NCBI GenBank assembly: GCA_030526425.1
Contig: JAUNCT010000006.1
Span: forward strand, 1-64,000
DNA from: Clostridia bacterium
Lineage (GTDB): Bacteria > Bacillota > Clostridia > Christensenellales > CAG-138
Direction of reading: 5' to 3'
DNA: 64,000 nt
The notes beneath the pieces are model-generated. The model did no database searches and was not told the DNA's origin. It saw nothing but the letters and a program-made list of their open reading frames with translations. Position numbers and translations under genes: made by a program. Shown one piece after another: positions 23,870-30,165 of this stretch; the stretch's first letter is position 1, and every line of letters starts with the position of its first letter.

Positions 23870-26035
23870 ATGCGCAAGCCGAACATCCGAAGAATCCTTT
23901 CCCTGCTCCTTTGCACCCTGCTGATTTTGGGCGCGCTGCCTGCGGCACTTGCCGCGGAAGACGACCGCGCGACCGTGCGCGTGGCGTACTTCGAATCCGC
24001 GCACTTTCTCGAGGGTGCCGCGGACGGGGCCGCCAAACGCGGCTACGCCTACGAGATTTTGCATGAGATCACGAACCGGACGGGCTGGCACTGCGAATAC
24101 GTTTACGGCGACTGGGCAACGCTGTTCGCCGCCTTCGAGGCGGGTGAGATCGACCTGTTCTTCGGGCTGGCGAAGCGCGAGGACCGCGCGGAGCGGATGG
24201 ACTGGTCGGAACGGACGATCGACACCGAGTTCCATTCGCTGTTCGTGCACGAGGACGACGAGCGCTTTGCGGCGGACGACCCGCAAAGCCTGAACGGCAA
24301 GCGCATCGGTCTCATCCGCAACAACAACATGTCGGACGAGTTCTTCGCCTGGGCGGCGGAGCACGGCATCGAAACCGAATACGCTTGGTTCGACGATGTG
24401 GACGCGATGACCCTCGCGCTCGACGACCGCACGATCGACGGCTTCGTGGGTTCGGAAAACAATGTGGACCACACGCACCCCTCCCGCATTTTCGCCCGCG
24501 TGGCTGAGACCCGCTCGCACATCGCGGTGCGGAAGAACGCGCCGGAGCTCAAGCGCGCGCTCGACGACGCCATGGAAGCCATCGAACGGGAGGAGCCCGA
24601 TTTTTACATCGCGCTGAAGCGCAAATATTACAACACGGGCATCGCGAACGCGACGCTCTCCCCCGCAGAGGAGGCATGGCTTTCGGAGCACGGCACGCTG
24701 CGCATCGGCTACGCAGAAAACTACCTGCCCTTCAGCGGCACGGACGCCGCGGGCAAGCCGGACGGCATTTTGCCGGACATCGTTAACGACTGGCTCGGCG
24801 CGATGCAGCTCGGCGGCAGGCTTTCGGTGCGCTTTCTCCCCTACACCACATACAACGCGATGATCGACGCGCTCGGGCAGGGCGAGATCGACGCCGCCTT
24901 CCCCGTGATGAACAGCGTTTGGCATGCGGACGAATGCGGCATGACCGAAACCGAAACGGTGGTGCGTTCCTCCATCAGCGCGGTCTACACCGGGGACTTC
25001 GGACCCGACAAGCTGAAGACGATCGCCGTTTCGCGCAACGCGCGCCTGCAGGAGGACTTCGCCCGCGAATACTTCCCCGGCAGCGAGCTGATGTATTTCG
25101 ACACCATGAAGGAATGCCTGAACGCCGTGAAATACGGCTATGCGGGCTGTTCCCTTTACAACGGCACCCGAACGCTGCAGGCTCTGCGCGGTGAGTTCGC
25201 GCAGCTGTCGGAGGTGAGCCTGAACATCCCGACGGATTTCTCCTTCGGCGTGCGCAAGGGCGACACCGCCCTGTTCACGCTGCTCAAGCGCGGGCTCGGG
25301 CTGACGGGGGTCGAGCAGTACTCCACCCGCATGTACCGCTACATCGACAACGGCGGCGGTTACACGGCGGCGGCGTTCCTTCGTGACAACGCGCTCACGA
25401 TCCTCACGCTCGTCATCGCGGTCGCGGCGGCGTTCTGTCTGGTGATCTTGGTGTTTCTCGGCAAGGCACGCACGGCGGAAACCGCCACGGCGCGGCTGAA
25501 CCTGCAGCTGCAGAAAAACCGCGACGAGCTGGCCCGCGCGCTGGACGCGGCGGAACGGGCGAGCAAGGCGAAGACGACCTTTCTCAACAGCATGAGCCAC
25601 GACATCCGCACGCCCATGAACGCGATCATCGGTTACACGGCGATCGCCATGAAGCAGGAGCCGAAGCCCGCGGTGCGCGAATCCCTGACGAAGATCGGGC
25701 AAAGCTCGGAGCTGCTGCTGACGCTGATCAACGACGTGCTCGACATCAGCCGCATCGAAAGCGGCACCGCGAAGCTGAGCCCCGCGCCCGCCGACCTCAC
25801 CAAGACCGAGGACGAGGTGCTGGCGGTCATCCGCGGCTTTCTCACCGGGCGGGAGCTCACGGTCGAAACGGAACGTGCGCCGCTCGCGCACCCGTATGTT
25901 CTGCTCGACGCCGTGCGCCTGCGCGAGGTGCTCATCAACATTCTCGGCAACGCGGTGAAGTCACCCCCGACGGCGGGACGATCTCCTTCACGGCGAAGAA
26001 CCGCCCCGGCGCGGACGAAGGGCACATCGTCGTGA
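23870..26035 (+). CDS. Hybrid histidine kinase, N-terminal part (frameshifted)
   Basis: Sensor kinase that has lost its frame. A signal peptide of about 30 residues precedes two tandem SBP_bac_3-type periplasmic domains (about 35-255 and 265-495). A transmembrane helix lies near 505-530, then a HisKA domain with the phosphoacceptor in SMSHDIRTPMNAI and the start of the HATPase N-box (LINILGNAVK). After that lysine the frame shifts at about 25961. One missing T (AAG-TCACC for expected AAG-TTC-ACC) converts the ATPase into unrelated residues and a stop at 26035. GGAGG precedes the ATG at 23870. The continuation is the next feature. Confidence 0.85.
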   Translation: MRKPNIRRILSLLLCTLLILGALPAALAAEDDRATVRVAYFESAHFLEGAADGAAKRGYAYEILHEITNRTGWHCEYVYGDWATLFAAFEAGEIDLFFGLAKREDRAERMDWSERTIDTEFHSLFVHEDDERFAADDPQSLNGKRIGLIRNNNMSDEFFAWAAEHGIETEYAWFDDVDAMTLALDDRTIDGFVGSENNVDHTHPSRIFARVAETRSHIAVRKNAPELKRALDDAMEAIEREEPDFYIALKRKYYNTGIANATLSPAEEAWLSEHGTLRIGYAENYLPFSGTDAAGKPDGILPDIVNDWLGAMQLGGRLSVRFLPYTTYNAMIDALGQGEIDAAFPVMNSVWHADECGMTETETVVRSSISAVYTGDFGPDKLKTIAVSRNARLQEDFAREYFPGSELMYFDTMKECLNAVKYGYAGCSLYNGTRTLQALRGEFAQLSEVSLNIPTDFSFGVRKGDTALFTLLKRGLGLTGVEQYSTRMYRYIDNGGGYTAAAFLRDNALTILTLVIAVAAAFCLVILVFLGKARTAETATARLNLQLQKNRDELARALDAAERASKAKTTFLNSMSHDIRTPMNAIIGYTAIAMKQEPKPAVRESLTKIGQSSELLLTLINDVLDISRIESGTAKLSPAPADLTKTEDEVLAVIRGFLTGRELTVETERAPLAHPYVLLDAVRLREVLINILGNAVKSPPTAGRSPSRRRTAPARTKGTSS

Positions 26036-26703
26036 CCTATGTCATCCGCGACACGGGCATCGGCATGAGCCCGGAGTTTTTGCCGCACATCTTCGACGAA
26101 TTCGCCCAGGAGGAGCACGGCGCGCGCACCCAATACAAGGGCACGGGGCTCGGCATGGCGATCACGAAGCGCTACGTCGAGATGATGGGCGGCACGATCT
26201 CGGTGGAAAGCGAACGCGGCGAGGGTTCCGCGTTCACGGTGGAGATCCCGCTCGCGCTGACGGACGCGCCCGCGGAAGCATGCAAGGACGAGGGCGACGC
26301 CGCACGCTGCGCGGGGCTGAAGGTGTTGCTCGCCGAGGACAACGACATGAACGCGGAGATCGCGACCATCCAGCTGACGGACGCGGGCATGCGGGTCACG
26401 CGCGTTGCCGACGGCGCCGAGGCGGTCGAAGCCTTCCGCACGAGTGCGCCGGGCACCTTCGATTTGGTGCTGATGGACATCATGATGCCGAACCTGAACG
26501 GCTATGAGGCGACGGTCACCATCCGCGAAACGGAAGGACGCCCCGACGCGAAGACCCTGCCCGTGATCGCGATGACCGCGAACGCCTTTGCCGAGGACGT
26601 GCAGGCTGCGCGCGACGCAGGCATGGACGCGCACATCGCAAAGCCCATCGTCACCGAGGAGATGTTCCGCACCATCGCCGCGTGCCTCAAAAGCCGCGGC
26701 TGA
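26032..26703 (+). CDS. Hybrid histidine kinase, C-terminal part (HATPase remainder plus receiver domain)
   Basis: Out-of-frame continuation of the kinase. The HATPase G1 box is IRDTGIGMS, then the F box (FDEFAQEE) and G2 box (GTGLGMAIT). A complete receiver domain follows (KVLLAEDNDMNAEI) with the phospho-aspartate in LVLMDIMMP and the conserved lysine in HIAKPI. Homologous sequence in this frame actually begins at about 25961, so the two parts form one gene if one base is restored. Translation of this fragment alone would need an internal GTG without a ribosome site. Either the gene is a pseudogene or the assembly has a one-base error. Confidence 0.85.
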   Translation: MTYVIRDTGIGMSPEFLPHIFDEFAQEEHGARTQYKGTGLGMAITKRYVEMMGGTISVESERGEGSAFTVEIPLALTDAPAEACKDEGDAARCAGLKVLLAEDNDMNAEIATIQLTDAGMRVTRVADGAEAVEAFRTSAPGTFDLVLMDIMMPNLNGYEATVTIRETEGRPDAKTLPVIAMTANAFAEDVQAARDAGMDAHIAKPIVTEEMFRTIAACLKSRG

Positions 26704-26709
26704 ACCCAC

Positions 26710-26742
26710 ACCGTCCGCGCCCTTCGGCACGGGCGGTCTTTT
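26710..26742 (+). terminator. Terminator after the hybrid kinase
   Basis: A hairpin with ACCGTCC/GGGCGGT arms around a TTCG-centred loop is followed by CTTTTC, just past the kinase stop. Confidence 0.6.
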
Positions 26743-26759
26743 CATGCACGGACGTTCCG

Positions 26760-26768
26760 TGGTATGAT
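26760..26768 (+). promoter_or_regulatory. Extended -10 promoter of yihY homologue
   Basis: TGG plus TATGAT (26763-26768), 59 bases before the start codon. The -35 region is weak. Confidence 0.5.
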
Positions 26769-26826
26769 AGAGTGCTTTGTTGCAATACTTCCCCGGCGTG
26801 CGGAGCGCCGCCGGAAAGGAGCCCGG

Positions 26827-27900
26827 ATGAAAACACCGACGATCCCCGCGCCGAAGACGGCCGTGGGGCGCTTTCTCCGGTTGGTGATCGGCAACGTACT
26901 GTCGCACAACGTGCTGAAGTCCGCCGCCGCGCTGACCTACTATTTCTTCTTCGCCCTGTTCCCGCTGCTGATCGCGGGGCGGAGCCTGCTCGTGCTCACG
27001 GAGATCGACGTGACCGCCTACATGCACACGCTCGACCGCTTTCTGCCGCCGAGCGTCGTGGTGATGATCGACAGCTACCTCTCCTACCTGCAGGAGAACG
27101 CTTCGCAGTTCCCGCTGTGGTTCTCGCTGTACCTCGCCATCTGGTTCCCGATGAGCGCGGTGAAGGAGCTGATGGACGACGTGCGCCTCGCCTACGGGGT
27201 GCCGAACCCCTCGATCGACCTGTGGTACCTCGCCAAGCAGCTGATCTACACGGTGATCTTTTTGCCGGTCGTGCTGGTGACGCTCGCGCTGACGACCTTC
27301 GGCGAATCGGTGCTGACGACCATCGGCAGGATGATGCCCGAGCTCGGGCACCTGATGCTCGAATGGCTGCCGGAGCTGTGGCAGTACCTGCGCTTTTTGC
27401 CGATCGCCGCGCTGATGCTGCTCACCGTGGGGACGCTGTACCGCTTCTCGCTGCGGGGCAAGTTCCGCGTGCGCGATTTTCTGCCGGGCATCCTCGTGGC
27501 GCTGCTGTCGTGGATCGTCGTGAGCATCGGCTTCTCCTACTATGTGGAGAATTTCGCCAAGTACTCGGTGATCTACGGCGCGCTCGGCACGATCGTCGCG
27601 CTGCTGCTGTGGATGTACATGACCTCCTTCGTGCTCATCCTCGGCGCGGAGTTCAACGCCGCCCTGCTCACCATGCGGAAGGACGGCGGTACGGGTGCGG
27701 CGCAGGCGGTGCCCGCCGGTGCGGGAGCCGGGACGCCCGTTGCGGATGCGGGTGCGAATGCAAAAGAAGCGCCGATCGCCGATAGGGATACGGATACGAA
27801 TGAAACCGCAGTCGCCGCTGCGGGTGCGGAAGAAGCCGCAGATACGGATACGCAAACCGCTTCTGCTGCGGATACGGATGAAGCCCCGGTCGCGGAGTGA
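26827..27900 (+). CDS. YihY/UPF0761 family membrane protein with acidic low-complexity tail
   Basis: A 357-residue protein of the YihY/BrkB family. About six hydrophobic segments cover residues 1-285, including the family-typical SAAALTYYFFFALFPLL near the N-terminus and KYSVIYGALGTIVALLLWMYMTSFVLILGAEFNA at the end of the core. Residues about 286-357 are a low-complexity Ala/Asp/Thr/Glu tail encoded by short degenerate DNA repeats (GATACGGATAC-like units at about 27785-27885). The ATG at 26827 has AAAGGAG upstream. The biological role of this family is not settled. Confidence 0.88.
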   Translation: MKTPTIPAPKTAVGRFLRLVIGNVLSHNVLKSAAALTYYFFFALFPLLIAGRSLLVLTEIDVTAYMHTLDRFLPPSVVVMIDSYLSYLQENASQFPLWFSLYLAIWFPMSAVKELMDDVRLAYGVPNPSIDLWYLAKQLIYTVIFLPVVLVTLALTTFGESVLTTIGRMMPELGHLMLEWLPELWQYLRFLPIAALMLLTVGTLYRFSLRGKFRVRDFLPGILVALLSWIVVSIGFSYYVENFAKYSVIYGALGTIVALLLWMYMTSFVLILGAEFNAALLTMRKDGGTGAAQAVPAGAGAGTPVADAGANAKEAPIADRDTDTNETAVAAAGAEEAADTDTQTASAADTDEAPVAE

Positions 27901-27930
27901 CCGCAAAGAACGAAAGACACCAAAGATATG

Positions 27931-27970
27931 AAAGACCCCCGGACACGAAGTTCGGGGGTCTTGTTGTTTT
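27931..27970. terminator. Bidirectional terminator
   Basis: AGACCCCCG/CGGGGGTCT-type hairpin between the convergent yihY homologue and lipoprotein genes. TTGTTGTTTTT follows on the plus side, and an A-rich flank serves the minus side. Confidence 0.8.
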
Positions 27971-27978
27971 TCGGGGCT

Positions 27979-28740
27979 TCAGCCCGTCACATCGGCGGGC
28001 GGCTGCGGCCGGTCGCTCCACGCCGCGAAGCGGTCCATGATGTCCCGCTCGGCCTCCGGGCCGTCGGGATACGGACATTCCGCCGAAAAGCGCGCGTAGG
28101 CGGCGGTGATGTGCGCGAGGAACTCCCCCGGGTCGTCGCCCGCGACCTGCCACGCCCCGTCCGTCCGCGTGAGCGTCAGGGTGTGAAGGTCCGCCTGCCC
28201 CGAGATCGTATCCGTGTTTACGGTGCGGAACTGCAGCAGGTCCATGACCGTGACGACGGCAAGATCCCCGTCGCAGACCACATCGAGGTACCGGGTGCGG
28301 TGTTCGTAATGCCCGTAGGAGAGGTCGAAGCCGTTTTCGTTGATCTTACGCAGGTAGAACAGGTACCACGCGGTGAGCTTCGCCTCCTGCCGGTAGTCCG
28401 GCGCGCACACGGCGAGCATGTTCGCCACCGCGGGCAGGGTCGAGAACGGCGCGTTGATATCGGCGAGGATGCGGGCGCGTTCGGACAGGTAGGTATCGGC
28501 CGTACGCTTCAGTTCGGCGTACGGGTCGTCCTCGCCGTATCCGGGCGCGGGCGCGAGGAATTCCGTCATGCCCGCCTCCTCCGCATGGCGGCGGAACGCG
28601 GTCTCGTCCGTTTCCGCTGCCGTCGCCGCCGGGGTGCTCTCCGCCTCGGACGGGAGGGGCTCCTTCGCCACGCAACCGAACAGAAGCGCCGCGCCGAGGA
28701 GCGCGAGCGCGGCGGGGACCGCCTTGTACGGGTGCTTCAT
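27979..28740 (-). CDS. Lipoprotein of unknown function
   Basis: A 253-residue secreted lipoprotein. The signal sequence ends in LLFGC, a good lipobox, with Cys at about position 23, followed by a Thr/Glu/Ala-rich linker. The mature part is about 200 residues with no family I recognise. A central region (QEAKLTAWYLFYLRKINENGF) is followed by alternating beta-like strands (YLDVVCDGDLAVVTVMDLLQF), reminiscent of a small NTF2-like or SnoaL-like fold, but this is only an impression. AAGGAGG precedes the ATG. It follows the ArsC-like gene by 23 bases and probably shares its transcript. Confidence 0.75.
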   Translation of the reverse strand: MKHPYKAVPAALALLGAALLFGCVAKEPLPSEAESTPAATAAETDETAFRRHAEEAGMTEFLAPAPGYGEDDPYAELKRTADTYLSERARILADINAPFSTLPAVANMLAVCAPDYRQEAKLTAWYLFYLRKINENGFDLSYGHYEHRTRYLDVVCDGDLAVVTVMDLLQFRTVNTDTISGQADLHTLTLTRTDGAWQVAGDDPGEFLAHITAAYARFSAECPYPDGPEAERDIMDRFAAWSDRPQPPADVTG

Positions 28741-28763
28741 CGCCGACCCTCCTTCCGCGTCCT

Positions 28764-29126
28764 TCAGTCGGTCAGACCGAGGATCTCCGCCCACTCCGCT
28801 TCGCGGAAGCCGGGGAACGCCTTGTCCTCCGTCACGAGCAGGGGGCGCTTGACGAGCATACCGTCGGAGGCGAGCAGGGCGAGCTGCTCCCCTTCGCTCA
28901 TCGCCGGGAGCTTTTTCGACAGCTCCATCCCGCGGTAGAGCTGACCGCTCGTGTTGAAGAAACGCTTGAGCGGCAGCCCGCTCTTTTCTGCGGCGGCGCG
29001 CAGCTGCTCTGCGGTGGGATGTTCGGTCTTGATGTCGCGGACCGCGGCGTCGACGCCCTTCGCGGCGAGCCAATTCAGGGCTTTTTGACAGGTGCTGCAG
29101 CGCGCGTAGCTGTAAACTTCGATCAT
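28764..29126 (-). CDS. ArsC/Spx/YffB family thioredoxin-fold protein
   Basis: A 120-residue cytoplasmic protein of the arsenate-reductase/Spx superfamily. The redox pair is in CSTCQKALNWL near residue 10-13, and the family-typical LPLKRFFNTSGQLYR and MLVKRPLLV are present. The CxxC motif and the lack of neighbouring ars genes make an ArsC-like oxidoreductase of the YffB/MgsR type more likely than a dedicated arsenate reductase. A Spx-like transcription role cannot be excluded. AAAGGAG precedes the ATG. An extended -10 promoter lies 28 bases upstream. Confidence 0.85.
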   Translation of the reverse strand: MIEVYSYARCSTCQKALNWLAAKGVDAAVRDIKTEHPTAEQLRAAAEKSGLPLKRFFNTSGQLYRGMELSKKLPAMSEGEQLALLASDGMLVKRPLLVTEDKAFPGFREAEWAEILGLTD

Positions 29127-29153
29127 GGTGGGTCTCCTTTGTTTGATGGGGTT

Positions 29154-29162
29154 ATTGTAGCA
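29154..29162 (-). promoter_or_regulatory. Extended -10 promoter of the ArsC-like gene
   Basis: On the minus strand TGC precedes TACAAT (29159-29154), giving a short leader before the start codon at 29126. Confidence 0.6.
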
Positions 29163-29185
29163 CGGAAAGCATGCGGCAGCACCGC

Positions 29186-30037
29186 TCAGATCCCGAGAAA
29201 GATGGATATCTTTTCGCTTTCGTCCGTATCCTTCATGAAAACGACGTTGAACTCGCGCACGATGGGCTCGCCGCGCAGTGTGAAGCGGGCGATATCCGGA
29301 TCGGACGCCGCGAGAATGTCGTAGACGAAGGAAACGCCGAGCCCCTGTTTGACGAGGGACAGGATGAGTGGAAAGGACGAGATGCCGATGCGGCGGCGGA
29401 AGCGGGAGATCGATTCGTTGTGGGCGTTGAGGCTTTGCTCCAGAATGGCGCGGGTACCCGAACCCGCCTCACGGTGGATGAGGGTCTCGTGAAGGAGCTC
29501 TTCCATTTCCACCTCCCGCCCGGCAAAGGGATGATTTTTCGCGCAGATCCCGACGAAGGGTTGCTTTGACAGGAGCTTCGCTTCGAACCGGTCGCGGTCA
29601 AAGAATCCCTCGATGACCGCAAAATCGAGTTCGTTGTGTTCGAGCATCCCGAGAAGATGCTCGGTATTGTCGACGACGAGATCGAGTTCATGTTCTTCAT
29701 TTGCGAGGAAGGTCTCGATGTGCTCTTTGAGATAGTAATCGCCGATGGTCTTCGTGGCGCCGATGCGGAACTTCTGCCGTGAGCCCGTACCGATCTTTTC
29801 GCGGAGACGGTATTCCCGGATCTTCGCGGCACGCGCATACTCTTCCAGCGCCACGGCGCTTTCCGTCTTTTTCAGGGTATGGTTATCGTAACTGAACAGC
29901 GTGCAGCCGTACTGCTTTTCGAGAAAACGGATGTGCTGAGACACCGCCGGCTGGGTGATGTGCAGCAGTTCCGCGGTCTTGTGATAATTGAGACATTCGC
30001 ATAATGTCAGAAACGTATCGATCCTGTAATCGAGCAT
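29186..30037 (-). CDS. LysR-family transcriptional regulator
   Basis: A 283-residue LTTR. The N-terminal winged helix-turn-helix reads LNYHKTAELLHITQPAVSQHIRFLEKQYGCTLF. A linker helix and a two-lobed co-inducer domain follow, with GVSFVYDILAASD near the end. The ATG at 30037 is preferred because GAGG lies 7 bases before it; an in-frame ATG at 30052 lacks a ribosome site. It is divergent from the sulfite-reductase-like fusion gene. A perfect 7-7-7 inverted repeat at about -64 of that gene's promoter is its probable site, so it likely activates the fusion gene and represses itself. Confidence 0.92.
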   Translation of the reverse strand: MLDYRIDTFLTLCECLNYHKTAELLHITQPAVSQHIRFLEKQYGCTLFSYDNHTLKKTESAVALEEYARAAKIREYRLREKIGTGSRQKFRIGATKTIGDYYLKEHIETFLANEEHELDLVVDNTEHLLGMLEHNELDFAVIEGFFDRDRFEAKLLSKQPFVGICAKNHPFAGREVEMEELLHETLIHREAGSGTRAILEQSLNAHNESISRFRRRIGISSFPLILSLVKQGLGVSFVYDILAASDPDIARFTLRGEPIVREFNVVFMKDTDESEKISIFLGI

Positions 30038-30052
30038 CTGCAAACCTCGCAT

Positions 30053-30073
30053 CCGATAAGCGATAATTATCGG
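30053..30073. promoter_or_regulatory. Probable LysR regulator binding site
   Basis: CCGATAA, seven bases, TTATCGG: a perfect 21-base inverted repeat containing a second 12-base palindrome (CGATAATTATCG, 30061-30072). Its centre is about 64 bases upstream of the predicted start site of the divergent reductase gene, the canonical LTTR recognition position. Confidence 0.65.
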
Positions 30074-30078
30074 TTAAT

Positions 30079-30106
30079 AATATATGATAAATGGATAATA
30101 TCACAA
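30079..30106 (-). promoter_or_regulatory. Promoter of the LysR gene
   Basis: On the minus strand TTGTGA (30106-30101), a 16-base spacer and TATATT (30084-30079). It overlaps the divergent promoter and is followed by the LTTR palindrome, a layout suited to autorepression. Confidence 0.5.
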
Positions 30107-30120
30107 GCCGATGATACAAT
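30092..30120 (+). promoter_or_regulatory. Promoter of the reductase fusion gene
   Basis: TGGATA (30092-30097), a 17-base spacer ending in TGA, and TACAAT (30115-30120), 45 bases upstream of the ATG. Confidence 0.55.
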
Positions 30121-30165
30121 CAATATACATACCACGAAATCCAACGACAAAGGAGAATAACCGAG

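Noticed and set aside
28764..29126. Arsenate reductase of an ars operon
   Set aside because: It is the right fold, but there are no arsenical transporter or regulator genes nearby and the CxxC motif points to the YffB/Spx-like branch.
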